Origin: Foliamicus sp963666765
GTDB taxonomy: Bacteria > Pseudomonadota > Gammaproteobacteria > Steroidobacterales > Foliamicaceae
Direction: 5' to 3'
Length of the DNA: 64,000 nt
NCBI GenBank assembly: GCA_963666765.1
Contig: OY762933.1
Span: 2,232,001 to 2,296,000, forward strand
Below are positions 1 to 8,585 of this stretch, one piece after another. The position numbers were made by a program, and so were the translations under genes. A model generated the notes under the pieces. That model did not search any database and was not told where the DNA came from. It worked only from the letters and a program-made list of their open reading frames with translations. The number at the start of each line of letters is the position of its first letter. Within the stretch, counting starts at the first letter, position 1.

Positions 1-276
1 GCCCCCTCGGCGCGGAGATTCCTCATAATACGGACCCTCTTCTTGAGAGGGCGGGTAAATGATAGGGACGGATATTGCGATTTCAAGTGCCAGGCACGCA
101 GTTAGGCGCCCGCAAGGCCGCCTGAACGCCGAATTGTTGCCTGAAATCAGCCCGATTACGCTTTTCCACCTTCCGTCCGCCCGGCTTCTCGCATGGCGTG
201 AACGGGCCCTGATTCGTCCGGCGGGGCGGAGAGGGTTTATGATGAGCGCCGACGTGGTTGATCACGGGGGGACGTG
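1..276. other. Non-coding leader upstream of the first receptor gene
   Basis: I see no convincing gene here. Short open frames exist on both strands but none has family-like sequence. A small hairpin lies near 36-53 (CCCTCT/AGAGGG), without a following T-run, so it is not a clear terminator. The stretch presumably holds the promoter of the TonB receptor that follows; no clear -35/-10 pair could be chosen. Confidence 0.4.
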
Positions 277-2724
277 ATGGCTCTCACCCAAACACGAGTA
301 GGGCTCGTGGCGGCATTCGTGCTGACGAGTTCAGGTTTCCTTGGAACGGCAAACGCTCAGGATGGCCTGGTGGCCCTGGAAGAGATCGTCGTGACGGCGC
401 GAAAGGTGGAGGAGCGGCTGCAGGACGTGCCGCTTGCGATTACCGCCTTCAGCGCCGCGGAAATCCAGGCGGCGGGAATCGAGAATCTGGATGACGTGGC
501 GAACTTTACGCCCGGCATGACCTTCTCGAACCTGATCGGCGAGTTTTTGCCGGTGCCCGTAATTCGAAGCATTGCGCCCACAGCGGTCCAGGACCGGGAG
601 AACAACGCGGCGATTTTCATTGACGGCGTATATGTCTCCGGCCGCGAAGGTCTGAATTTCAGTCAGCTCGACCTTGAACGCATCGAAGTGGTCAAGGGTC
701 CCCAGGCGGCAATGTACGGCCGCAACAGCTTCAGCGGGGCGGTCAATTTCGTCACCGCGCGGCCGACGGACGAATTCCGCGGCAAGGCGGAGCTCACTTT
801 CGGGGACAGGGGCCGGCTCACCACGTCCGGCACGATCAGCGGGCCGCTCGTGGAAGACAAGTTGCGCGCCCGCGTCGCGATCATCCTGAACCAGTGGGAC
901 GGCTCCTACGACAACCGGGTTCCCGATGGTCCGGACATCGGCGGGTTCGAATACGAAACCGTGCAGGGCAGTCTCTACTGGACTCCGACGGACCAGTTCG
1001 AGGCGGGGCTGGGGCTCTACGTCTCGCAGGACCAGATCGACGTGTCCGCCTTGACCTCCGTTACGGCGAATTGCGAAAACGTCAGCGCCCGCGGCATGAG
1101 GCTGGCGAATTACTGCGGTGAACTGCCGAGCATCGGCAAGAATGATCTGAGTATTCTGTCGCGGGCCACGGGGGAGGAACGCGATGTGGAACGCGCCCAC
1201 CTGACGCTCAGGCTGGACACTGCCCTGGGCGAGTTCTCGGCTCTGTCCGGGTTCTCCAAGGTTGAACAGACGTTTCTTTACGACGGCTCTCGCGGCAACC
1301 CGACTACGACATTCTCGTATCAGTCGTTTATCTCGCCGTTTCCGCGCGCCTTCGTTCTCGGCACCTTCGATGCCGAACTGCTTCAGATTGGCGCGACCGA
1401 TTCAACCGAAGAATTCAGCCAGGAAGTGCGTTTCAGCAGCCCGGAAGACCGGTCCTGGCGCTATTCGCTGGGCGCCTACTTTTACAGCGTCGAGAAGAAG
1501 GAAGGCAACAGCGGCGTAGCGGCGCAGACTCCCCTGCCTCGCACGTTTGCCAATTTCTGCCCCTGCATTCAGTTCTTCCCGGGCGTGGGTTTCGCGCTGA
1601 CGGCGTTTCCCAGGACTTCGGTCGGGGACCTGGCTTTCCGCCAGTGGTTTTCCGGGCCCAGGGGCAACGCCACGGGTGAGGTCGACGGAATACTGGAGAC
1701 TGACGCCTGGTCGGTGTTCGGGTCAGTTGACGCCAATTTTTCCGATCGGCTGAAGGGCCGGGTGGAATTGCGCTGGACAGACGAGGAAAAGCACAGTCAG
1801 GATTTTCTGTCCGGCGCCGACCTCCAGAACTCCTGGGACTTCATCTCCTGGCGGGCGACGCTGGACTTCAAACCCAGCGAAAACACGATGTATTACGGCT
1901 CGATTGCAAGCGCGACCAAGAGCGGCGCCTTCGATTTCGATACCGAGGACAACGTCCTCGGGGAACTGGTTTCCGTTGTGAGCCTTATCGACCCGGAAGA
2001 GAACACCTCCTATGAGCTGGGCGTAAAGGGCACATACATGGACGGCCGATTGAGCGCAGACATCGCCGTGTTTCTGATCGACTGGAGCAAGATCGTGATT
2101 CCGCAACTGGTAGGGGTTGATTCGAACGGCAACGCGCTCACCGGGGTCCTGAACCTGGACATGAATGCCGGAGATGCAACGGTGCAGGGCGTGGAGGCGT
2201 CATTCGGCCTGGCGATTACCGAGAACCTGACCGGCACCCTGGGCTTCTCGGTGACGGATTCCGAGTTCGACGACGCCAGGATTCAGTCGTTCGCCGACTT
2301 CCCCAGCTATGCGCCCGACGGTGACGTGGCCGGGAACGAGTTGCTGCGCCAGTCCGCGGTCCAGGGAAACCTTTCGCTGAATTACCGGCGCGCATTTCGC
2401 GGCGACATGGAATGGTATGTGCGAACCGATGTCCTTTATACGGGCAGGCAATGGGTCGGCGCGGTCAACCAGGCGGAAGTCCCCGCCCATACCTATGTCA
2501 ACCTGAAAATCGGAATTGACGCCGAGCGATACTCGATTGAACTGTGGTCGGACAATCTGCTGGATGACGACAAGCCGATAGCGGGGTTCCGCGACGTGTG
2601 GTTCGCGAACGCGTTGCCCGGCGGCGGGGCCGGGGGTTTCTTCGACACCTTCTTCCCGTGGCGGCTGACGGTTTCGCACCCGCGCCGGCGGCAGGTGGGC
2701 GCGACGCTGAGGTTCAATTTCTAA
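277..2724 (+). CDS. TonB-dependent outer-membrane receptor
   Basis: Predicted 815-residue TonB-dependent receptor that would import a ligand (siderophore, vitamin, glycan or lipid; not identifiable) across the outer membrane using TonB energy. The N-terminus is a Sec signal peptide ending near ANAQ. The mature protein starts with the stretch EEIVVTARKVEERLQDVP, typical of the TonB-box/plug start of the sphingomonad and marine-gammaproteobacterial receptor class. The plug carries VKGPQAAMYGRNSFSGAVN. The barrel ends in RFNF with a terminal Phe, the outer-membrane insertion signal. ATG 277 directly follows an in-frame GTG at 274, so either could start translation. Its stop codon overlaps the stop of the convergent lipoprotein gene. 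No substrate-specific neighbour is present. Confidence 0.93.
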   Translation: MALTQTRVGLVAAFVLTSSGFLGTANAQDGLVALEEIVVTARKVEERLQDVPLAITAFSAAEIQAAGIENLDDVANFTPGMTFSNLIGEFLPVPVIRSIAPTAVQDRENNAAIFIDGVYVSGREGLNFSQLDLERIEVVKGPQAAMYGRNSFSGAVNFVTARPTDEFRGKAELTFGDRGRLTTSGTISGPLVEDKLRARVAIILNQWDGSYDNRVPDGPDIGGFEYETVQGSLYWTPTDQFEAGLGLYVSQDQIDVSALTSVTANCENVSARGMRLANYCGELPSIGKNDLSILSRATGEERDVERAHLTLRLDTALGEFSALSGFSKVEQTFLYDGSRGNPTTTFSYQSFISPFPRAFVLGTFDAELLQIGATDSTEEFSQEVRFSSPEDRSWRYSLGAYFYSVEKKEGNSGVAAQTPLPRTFANFCPCIQFFPGVGFALTAFPRTSVGDLAFRQWFSGPRGNATGEVDGILETDAWSVFGSVDANFSDRLKGRVELRWTDEEKHSQDFLSGADLQNSWDFISWRATLDFKPSENTMYYGSIASATKSGAFDFDTEDNVLGELVSVVSLIDPEENTSYELGVKGTYMDGRLSADIAVFLIDWSKIVIPQLVGVDSNGNALTGVLNLDMNAGDATVQGVEASFGLAITENLTGTLGFSVTDSEFDDARIQSFADFPSYAPDGDVAGNELLRQSAVQGNLSLNYRRAFRGDMEWYVRTDVLYTGRQWVGAVNQAEVPAHTYVNLKIGIDAERYSIELWSDNLLDDDKPIAGFRDVWFANALPGGGAGGFFDTFFPWRLTVSHPRRRQVGATLRFNF

Positions 2725-3389
2725 AGGACTTCGTCGAGTAGAAATTCTTCGGGGTAGCCCAGGTTGCGGGCGTTATCGACGGTGCGTGCATATTCCGCAA
2801 TCGCCAGGGCCCGCAGGGCCCGTAGCGAGTCAAGCTGGTCATCCAGCTGCCTGATCTCTCTGCGCCTGTCCTCGACGTTTCCCGCCGGCTTCCTGTCCTC
2901 GGCTTCGCTCTCCCCGTCCGCGGACTCGAGCTTCCTGATCTCATCCTCAAGAAAGCCGATCCTGTCCTTTGCCGACGCCATTTCCGCACGCACGGATCGG
3001 ACCCTTTCAATGGCGTCGAATACCGATTGCCCGGCGCGGTACCCGGCCAGAAACGCCGCTTCCGAACTCGCCGGACATACGCGCTGGTAGCCGGCGCCGT
3101 TTCTTCCCTCCCAGTAGCCGCTGTCCTGCGTGCAATAGACGGCCAGTCCCGACTCGCGCCCTTCCATATACTGCTCGCGGTCCGGAGTAATCCCGTATTT
3201 CGCGCAGGCATCGTAGTGCCTGGCCAGTTGCGTCTGGCGCTTGCCTTCCAGACCATCGTTACGTCCGACCTCGCGCCAGTCGGCGTTGATGCACTCCGAC
3301 TCCGACATCGTGGCGCAGCCGCCGGCAGTCGACACCGCCACCAGCAGACCGATGATCCGCCAACCATTCCTGAAGTTCACCTCCATCAT
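2721..3389 (-). CDS. DUF2799-like lipoprotein
   Basis: 222-residue exported protein. The N-terminus has a basic start, a hydrophobic stretch and the lipobox-like AGGC, so it is probably a lipoprotein acylated at that cysteine. The mature part has repeated Cys- and Gly-rich segments (SGLAVYCTQDSGYWEGRNG, YQRVCP, FLAGYRAGQ) that resemble the DUF2799 family. A charged, probably coiled-coil segment follows (about residues 125-190). Function is unknown. It is convergent with the receptor gene and shares its stop region (CTAA). Two adjacent ATG codons (3389, 3386) can start it. The DUF2799 assignment is from memory of the family pattern. Confidence 0.72.
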   Translation of the reverse strand: MMEVNFRNGWRIIGLLVAVSTAGGCATMSESECINADWREVGRNDGLEGKRQTQLARHYDACAKYGITPDREQYMEGRESGLAVYCTQDSGYWEGRNGAGYQRVCPASSEAAFLAGYRAGQSVFDAIERVRSVRAEMASAKDRIGFLEDEIRKLESADGESEAEDRKPAGNVEDRRREIRQLDDQLDSLRALRALAIAEYARTVDNARNLGYPEEFLLDEVL

Positions 3390-3524
3390 CGCTCGCCAAT
3401 GCTAAATGAAATTTCTGCCGCAGAGTCATCGTGAGGAGATTCCAGCCAGGATTCCGCTCCAACTTGATCATGGTTCTCTACTGACGTATATTTATGTGAC
3501 TCCTATACGTCTAGCGCAACGCAC

Positions 3525-3770
3525 ATGCAAACAAAGCTCACACTGCGGCTCGATGATCGCCTGATCTCGGGTGCCAAGGAATATGCCGGCGCCGCGGGCA
3601 AGTCCCTTTCGCAAGTCGTCTCGGAGTATTTCGCCGCGCTCCTGTCGCCTGCGCCGGAACCCTTCGCGGCAACGCCGGCGGTCTCCGCGCTCAGGGGAAT
3701 CCTCAAGGAGAGCGACGTTGGCGGCGAACGGGACTATCGTGATTACCTGGAGAAGAAGCATTCCCGATGA
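3525..3770 (+). CDS. DUF6364-type antitoxin
   Basis: 81-residue protein directly upstream of a PIN-domain toxin gene. The N-terminus (TKLTLRLDDRLISGAKEYA) has the short beta-strand then helix pattern of ribbon-helix-helix antitoxins and matches the DUF6364 family. The C-terminus is charged (YRDYLEKKHSR) and would wrap the toxin. The gap to the toxin start is 17 bp, so the two are very likely cotranscribed. In such pairs the antitoxin-toxin complex usually represses its own promoter, which would lie in the 135 bp upstream. Confidence 0.75.
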   Translation: MQTKLTLRLDDRLISGAKEYAGAAGKSLSQVVSEYFAALLSPAPEPFAATPAVSALRGILKESDVGGERDYRDYLEKKHSR

Positions 3771-3787
3771 AATGAGCAGGAAGCTCC

Positions 3788-4213
3788 ATGAAAGTTCTCT
3801 TCGACACCAACGTACTGATCGATTTTCTGCTTGATCGTGCGCCCTTCGCGGATGCCGCCACCGATCTTCTGTCGCGTGTCGATCGCGGACAGATTGAGGG
3901 CATGGCGTGTGCGACGTCGATTACGACCATCTTCTATCTGGTGCGCAAGGCGTTAGGCAACTCCGAGGCGCGTCGCCACATCGCGACCCTGCTTTCGATT
4001 CTTGAGGTGGCGCCCGTCAACCGGACAACTTTGGAACGCGCCGCCAGCAGCGCAGTTACCGACTATGAGGATGCCGTTGTCGTTGAAGCGGCACGCCAGG
4101 CAAGCGCAACTTGCATCGTCACCCGCGATGAAAATGACTTTGCGAGGTCCCCGGTTTCAGCGCATTCGCCCGGCGCGCTGATCGGACTGCTCGCGCAGCT
4201 TCCCTCCGATTAG
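3788..4213 (+). CDS. PIN-domain ribonuclease toxin (VapC-like)
   Basis: 141-residue PIN-domain protein, the expected size of a VapC-type toxin that cleaves RNA. Visible acidic active-site positions are Asp in FDTNVLIDFLL (residue 6), Asp in DYEDAVVVEAA and Asp in TRDENDF. It forms a type II toxin-antitoxin pair with the gene 17 bp upstream. Its TAG stop is one base away from the CTAG at which the IS1182-type element inserted, so the IS lies just outside the gene and the toxin appears intact. RNA target unknown. Confidence 0.82.
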   Translation: MKVLFDTNVLIDFLLDRAPFADAATDLLSRVDRGQIEGMACATSITTIFYLVRKALGNSEARRHIATLLSILEVAPVNRTTLERAASSAVTDYEDAVVVEAARQASATCIVTRDENDFARSPVSAHSPGALIGLLAQLPSD

Positions 4214-4218
4214 ACTAG

Positions 4219-4237
4219 CAGCCTGTCGGACTTAGGG
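4219..4237 (+). repeat. Left terminal inverted repeat of IS copy 1
   Basis: 19-bp repeat pairing with 5812-5830 with one mismatch (A in the left copy, G in the complement of the right copy, position 12). It begins immediately after the flanking CTAG. Confidence 0.9.
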
Positions 4238-4285
4238 GCTGTATTTTCTTACAATTGGGTCGGTCCAGGCCATAGGGTAATCGAG

Positions 4286-5635
4286 ATGCCGAAGTTTGTG
4301 GAGCGGGATTCGAGCCAAGCCTACCTTTTGCCTCCGGACCTTCGCGAGTGGGTTGCGTCGGACGACTTGGCGCATTTTGTTCTGGAGGCGGTGGAGCGGA
4401 TTCCGATGGAATCGTTCAAGGTGAACGAGCGGGGCACGGGTTCGGCGCAGTATCACCCGCGGATGATGCTGGCGCTTTTGATTTACTGCTACGCGCACGG
4501 GATATTCGGTTCGCGTCGGATCGAGCGGGCGACGTATCGGGACATTGGGGTTCGGTATGTGACAGCGAACTGTCATCCGGATCATGACACGATCTGCACG
4601 TTTCGGCGGGAGAACTTCGAGGCGGTGGGGGAGGCGTTTTTGCGGGTATTGCTGATGGCGCGGGAGTTGCAGTTGCTGAAGGTGGGCACGGTGAGCGTGG
4701 ACGGGACGAAGGTGGACGCCAACGCGAGCAAGCGCAACAGCCTCCGTCGGGATCGCGCCCATGCGCTTCGGGAGCAGTTGCGCGGAGAGATTGAGGACTT
4801 GCTGGGCCGCGCGGAGCGTGCGGATGCGCAGTCGGGGCCGGATGCGGAGAGTTTGCCGGAAGATTTGCGGCGTCGCGAGAAGCTGAAGGCGAAGCTGGAT
4901 CGGGCGTGCGCCAAGTTGGATCGCCGTGCGCGTTCGCAGGCGGCGTTGGATCGGGCGGCGTATGAGCGCAAGGTGGCGGCGCGCGACAAGCGCGAGGGCC
5001 GCGCCAAGGGCGCGAAGATCAAGGAGCCGGGTAAGGAGCCGAGGCCGGAGGAGCAGATCAACCTGACGGATTCGGACAGTGCGCTGATGCGCAAGAACAA
5101 ACGCAGCGAATGGCGTCAGGCGTATAACGCGCAGGCGGTGGTGGATGCGCACGGAAGCCAGTTGGTTTTGGGTTCGCGGGTGAGTTCCTGCGCGAGCGAT
5201 AGGCGCGAGTTGGTTGCGGATGTGGAGACGATTCCCAAGGCGTTGGGCGAACCCGGCCGGGTGTTGGCGGACAACGGCTATGCGTCGGGTTCGCAGGTGG
5301 CGCGGCTGGAAGGCCGGGGCCTTAAGGTTCTGGTGGCGGTCGGGACGGAGGATCGTCGCCGTGCGCATGATTTTCGTCCACCGGTTGAAGGCCAGGCGGC
5401 GAAGGAGCCGAAGGCGGAATGGCTCAAGCGGATGAAGGAGAAGATGGAAACAGAAGAGAACCGGGCGCTGTATCGCTTGCGCAAGCAGACGGTGGAGCCG
5501 GTGTTCGGGATCGTGAAGGAGGCGATGGGATTTCGGCGGTTTTTGCTTCGGGGCCGGAACAAGGTGGAGGGCGAGTGGGCCCTGGTGACGCTGGCCTACA
5601 ACTGCAAGCGATTGCACCGCTTGAAAATGGCGTAA
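4286..5635 (+). CDS. IS1182-family DDE transposase
   Basis: 449-residue transposase catalysing movement of the surrounding IS. The N-terminal region (about 1-110) has the helical DUF772-like domain (PRMMLALLIYCYAHGIFGSR). The catalytic domain shows first Asp139 (VDGTKVDANAS), second Asp329 (LADNGYASG) and Glu404 (KQTVEPVFG). An Arg/Lys-rich helical insertion lies between the first two (about 145-275). The reading frame is open from ATG 4286 to TAA with no frameshift, so the enzyme is probably active. Copy 2 at the window end is collinear with it. Confidence 0.95.
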   Translation: MPKFVERDSSQAYLLPPDLREWVASDDLAHFVLEAVERIPMESFKVNERGTGSAQYHPRMMLALLIYCYAHGIFGSRRIERATYRDIGVRYVTANCHPDHDTICTFRRENFEAVGEAFLRVLLMARELQLLKVGTVSVDGTKVDANASKRNSLRRDRAHALREQLRGEIEDLLGRAERADAQSGPDAESLPEDLRRREKLKAKLDRACAKLDRRARSQAALDRAAYERKVAARDKREGRAKGAKIKEPGKEPRPEEQINLTDSDSALMRKNKRSEWRQAYNAQAVVDAHGSQLVLGSRVSSCASDRRELVADVETIPKALGEPGRVLADNGYASGSQVARLEGRGLKVLVAVGTEDRRRAHDFRPPVEGQAAKEPKAEWLKRMKEKMETEENRALYRLRKQTVEPVFGIVKEAMGFRRFLLRGRNKVEGEWALVTLAYNCKRLHRLKMA

Positions 5636-5811
5636 ACCGATGATCCGGCGAGTCGTATCTGCCTGTTTCGGCCTCCTGGGGCGCTTTCGTCGGCTTCCGG
5701 GAACCCCGGGAGGGCGCTGGCCGGGTTGCCGGAATTTCCCGCCCGTCGAATGCGGTCCCCAGGGCGGCCATTCGAGGCCGTGGGGAGCGGCACCGCAACC
5801 CACTACGGCAA

Positions 5812-5830
5812 CCCTAAGCCCGACAGGCTG
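5812..5830 (-). repeat. Right terminal inverted repeat of IS copy 1
   Basis: Partner of the left repeat at 4219-4237. It is followed by CTAG at 5831-5834, which doubles as the first four bases of the adjacent palindromic element. Confidence 0.9.
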
Positions 5831-6101
5831 CTAGGGCCTGTTAACGCTATGCGATGCCGCTCTGCCGGGCCTGTTTTCCTGACTGGCAAGGCGCCGCGAG
5901 CGCCGTGTGGCCACCCCACTCAAGCGAGCGGCAACGCCGCCGGGCGGGAAAACAGGCCCGGCCCGGCGGGTTGAGTCTGTCCCGTCGCCACTCGGCGTTG
6001 CTCGTCGCTCATTTGGAATGACCAAACTACGCTCCTCGCGCCTTGATTGGCAACGGGACAGACTCAACAGAGCGGCATCGCATAGCGTTAACAGGCCCTA
6101 G
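5831..6101. repeat. 271-bp triple-palindrome (MITE-like) element
   Basis: Non-coding element with a perfect 34-bp terminal inverted repeat (5831-5864 and 6068-6101, starting CTAGGGCCTGTTAACGC). Inside are two hairpins that each span exactly 97 bp. Hairpin 1 has 15-bp arms at 5865-5879 and 5947-5961. Hairpin 2 has 15-bp arms at 5971-5985 and 6053-6067. A 9-base spacer separates them. The 67-bp interior of hairpin 2, reverse-complemented, aligns with that of hairpin 1 and shares blocks such as CAAGGCG, GAGCG and GCAACGCCG. The whole could fold as a three-way junction. No transposase of its own is seen. Confidence 0.85.
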
Positions 6102-6197
6102 GGTTCATCGCTCTCCAGGCTGAGAACGCTTGCTGAGCCCTTGAATGCCGCGCTATCTCTAGCTATCATGCACGCTTCTTCTGCTAAATGTAGCTCT

Positions 6198-6641
6198 ATG
6201 GCGTCTATCCTCCTACTTAACGGCCCCAACCTCAATCTGTTGGGCCAGCGCGAGCCCGAAGTGTACGGGCGGGACACGCTGGCGGACATCGAGCAGCGCT
6301 GCCGCGACGAGGCCGCACGGCTGGGCCACGAGCTTGCCTGCCGTCAGAGCAACAGCGAAGGCGGGATGGTGGACTGGCTGCAGCAGAACGCGCCCGGCGC
6401 GCGGTATCTGATCATCAATCCGGGCGCCTACGGACACACGAGCATCGCGCTGCGTGACGCATTGCTTGGACTGGCGCTCCCCTTCGTGGAAGTGCATCTG
6501 TCCAACGTGCACGCGCGGGAGGAATTTCGCCGCTCGTCCATGCTGACGGACATCGCCGTCGGGTGCATCAGCGGTCTCGGGGCGCAGGGTTACCTGCTTG
6601 CGCTGCAGTTCGTCGCGGAACACTTGCGGGAAAACCCGTAA
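6198..6641 (+). CDS. aroQ: Type II 3-dehydroquinate dehydratase
   Basis: 147-residue cytoplasmic enzyme of the shikimate pathway that dehydrates 3-dehydroquinate to 3-dehydroshikimate. The start at ATG 6198 gives the family's usual length and N-terminus (ILLLNGPNLNLLGQREP). The catalytic Tyr is residue 23 (EVYG); NPGAYGHTS and EVHLSNVHAREEFR are the active-site motifs. An upstream in-frame ATG at 6141 would add 19 residues not seen in the family. It lies 10 bp upstream of accB, the usual gammaproteobacterial aroQ-accB-accC order, and is probably cotranscribed with them. Confidence 0.96.
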   Translation: MASILLLNGPNLNLLGQREPEVYGRDTLADIEQRCRDEAARLGHELACRQSNSEGGMVDWLQQNAPGARYLIINPGAYGHTSIALRDALLGLALPFVEVHLSNVHAREEFRRSSMLTDIAVGCISGLGAQGYLLALQFVAEHLRENP

Positions 6642-6651
6642 GGGGATTCGG

Positions 6652-7101
6652 ATGGACCTGAGGAAAATCAAGACGCTGATTCAGCTCTTGCAGGAGTCGG
6701 AACTGGCGGAAATAGAAGTGACCGACGGCGAGGAGTCGGTGCGCTTGAGCCGCGCCAGTCAGCACGCTCCCCCCGTCGTACCCACGGCGCAAGCGGTCCC
6801 TGTCGCGCCCGCGCCGCCGGAGCCGGCCGTCGCTCCGGATCCGGCCCCTCCGGCGCAGCCGCAAGGGGAACAGGTGACCTCGCCGATGGTAGGGACGTTT
6901 TTCGCGGCGCCGTCGCCCACCTCGCCGCCGTTCGTCAAGGTTGGCGATTCGGTAAATGCCGGTGACGTGCTTTGCGTCGTCGAGGCCATGAAGACGATGA
7001 ACCACATCGAAAGCGAATATTCGGGCGAGGTGGCCGCCATACTGGTGGAGAATGCGGAGCCGGTCGAGTACGGCCAGCCCCTGTTCGTTATCCGCACCTA
7101 G
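6652..7101 (+). CDS. accB: Biotin carboxyl carrier protein of acetyl-CoA carboxylase
   Basis: 149-residue carrier subunit of acetyl-CoA carboxylase (fatty acid synthesis). An N-terminal helical segment (DLRKIKTLIQLLQESELAEIEV) is followed by a flexible Pro/Ala linker (about residues 38-75) and the biotinyl domain. Biotin attaches at Lys114 in VEAMKTMNHIE; the usual motif is EAMKMMN, so Met is replaced by Thr just after the lysine, probably harmless. ATG 6652 follows an AAGGGG ribosome-binding site. It lies 33 bp before accC. Confidence 0.96.
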   Translation: MDLRKIKTLIQLLQESELAEIEVTDGEESVRLSRASQHAPPVVPTAQAVPVAPAPPEPAVAPDPAPPAQPQGEQVTSPMVGTFFAAPSPTSPPFVKVGDSVNAGDVLCVVEAMKTMNHIESEYSGEVAAILVENAEPVEYGQPLFVIRT

Positions 7102-7134
7102 AACCGTATTCCGACTGCAGCCCGCCGGCCTGCC

Positions 7135-8505
7135 GTGTTTGAAAAGGTCCTCATAGCGAACCGTGGCGAGATCGCGCTGCGCATACTGCGCGCCTGCCAC
7201 GAACTCGGCATACAGGTCGTGGCGGTGCATTCCAGCGCCGACACCGAACTCAAGCACGTCAGGCTGGCCGACGAGTCCGTCTGCATAGGACCGCCTTCGA
7301 CCGCACAGAGCTATCTCAACATTCCCTCGATCATCGCCGCCGCCGAGGTGACCGGCGCGGACGCCATTCATCCTGGCTACGGCTTTTTGGCGGAGAACGC
7401 GGATTTTGCCGAACGCGTGGAGACCTCGGGATTCGTTTTCATCGGCCCCCCGGCAGGCGCCATCCATACCATGGGCGACAAGGTGCGCGCCATCCGGACC
7501 ATGAAGGCGGCGGGCGTGCCCACGGTGCCCGGGTCGGAAGGCGTGTTGGGCGAGGACATGGGCGAAATCGTAAGGCTGGCGGAGGACATCGGCCTGCCGG
7601 TCATCGTCAAGGCAGTGGGCGGCGGCGGCGGGCGCGGAATGCGGGTGGCCCACCTGAGCGCCGAACTGCCCGGCCTCATACCCCTGACCCGCGGCGAGGC
7701 TGAGGCCGCCTTTGGCGATTCGCGGCTGTACATGGAAAAATTCCTCACCCATCCGCGCCATGTCGAGATCCAGGTGCTGGCCGACGCGCACGGCAATGCC
7801 ATCCACCTGGGCGAGCGCGACTGCTCGATGCAGCGCCGCCACCAGAAAGTCATCGAGGAAGCGCCCGCACCGGGGCTAAGCGCCAAGGAGCGTGAGCGCA
7901 TCGGCCGCCTCTGCACCAGCGCCTGCCTGGACATGGGCTACCGGGGGGCCGGCACCTTCGAGTTCCTGTACCAGGACGGCGAGTTCTATTTCATCGAGAT
8001 GAATACCCGCCTGCAGGTGGAGCACCCGGTTACGGAAATGATCACCGGCCTGGACATCGTTCAGGAACAGTTGCGGATCGCGGCCGGCGAGCCGCTCCGC
8101 CTGCGCCAGGAGGATGTCTCGTTCAGCGGCCACGCCATCGAGTGCCGGATCAACGCGGAACACCCCGAGACCTTCGCCCCGTCCCCCGGCGAAGTCTCGC
8201 TCTGGCACGCGCCCGGAGGGCCCGGCGTGCGGGTGGACAGTCATCTGTACAGCGGTTACACGGTCCCGCCCTTCTACGATTCGCTGGTGGGCAAGCTGAT
8301 CGCCTGGGGCGGGAGCCGCAACGCCGCCATCGCGCGCATGCGGCTGGCGCTGGATGAAATCGTCACCGAAGGGCTGGTGACGAACGTTCCCCTGCATCGA
8401 TCGATCCTCGCAAGCGAGGGCTTTACGGGCGGCGGCGCGGACATCCATTTTCTCGAGAACTGGCTCCAGTCGGGGTCTGTTTCGGAGGCCCCCACGGGGT
8501 CCTGA
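7135..8505 (+). CDS. accC: Biotin carboxylase subunit of acetyl-CoA carboxylase
   Basis: 456-residue ATP-grasp enzyme that carboxylates biotin on AccB using ATP and bicarbonate. The start is GTG 7135, giving the family N-terminus (FEKVLIANRGEIALRI). Visible are the Gly-rich ATP loop VGGGGGRGMRVA, the metal/active-site segment FIEMNTRLQVEHPVTE and the C-terminal biotin carboxylase domain. Length matches the family (about 450). In many gammaproteobacteria prmA follows accC; here only 80 bp separate it from fis. Confidence 0.97.
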   Translation: MFEKVLIANRGEIALRILRACHELGIQVVAVHSSADTELKHVRLADESVCIGPPSTAQSYLNIPSIIAAAEVTGADAIHPGYGFLAENADFAERVETSGFVFIGPPAGAIHTMGDKVRAIRTMKAAGVPTVPGSEGVLGEDMGEIVRLAEDIGLPVIVKAVGGGGGRGMRVAHLSAELPGLIPLTRGEAEAAFGDSRLYMEKFLTHPRHVEIQVLADAHGNAIHLGERDCSMQRRHQKVIEEAPAPGLSAKERERIGRLCTSACLDMGYRGAGTFEFLYQDGEFYFIEMNTRLQVEHPVTEMITGLDIVQEQLRIAAGEPLRLRQEDVSFSGHAIECRINAEHPETFAPSPGEVSLWHAPGGPGVRVDSHLYSGYTVPPFYDSLVGKLIAWGGSRNAAIARMRLALDEIVTEGLVTNVPLHRSILASEGFTGGGADIHFLENWLQSGSVSEAPTGS

Positions 8506-8585
8506 ATTGCCGTGCTATAGTTTCGGCCCGCTCTTCGTCAGGGCGGTTTCAGGGCGACCATACAAACGCATGAGGGGGAGTTGGT

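Larger units (their letters stand above)
4219..5830 (+). mobile_element. IS1182-family insertion sequence, complete copy 1
   Basis: Complete 1612-bp element with 19-bp terminal inverted repeats differing at one base (left CAGCCTGTCGGACTTAGGG; right end is its complement with G for A). Both ends are flanked by CTAG (4215-4218 and 5831-5834), read as a 4-bp target duplication. Copy 2, at 62644, also has CTAG on its left. The single gene is an IS1182-type DDE transposase. A TACAAT -10-like box at 4250-4255, next to the left repeat, may drive it. About 195 bp after the transposase stop are non-coding. The right CTAG is also the outer edge of a palindromic element. Confidence 0.92.

Noticed and set aside
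59..277. 72-residue frame upstream of the first receptor
   Set aside because: No recognisable features and no good ribosome-binding site; treated as leader.
3525..4213. Defence island around the toxin-antitoxin pair
   Set aside because: Only a solitary pair beside an IS; no restriction, CRISPR or other defence genes are nearby.
4232..5803. 523-residue open frame antisense to the transposase
   Set aside because: It is the complement of a GC-rich gene, is Arg/His/Leu-rich without family motifs, and the same shadow appears in IS copy 2. The sense strand has a complete catalytic triad.
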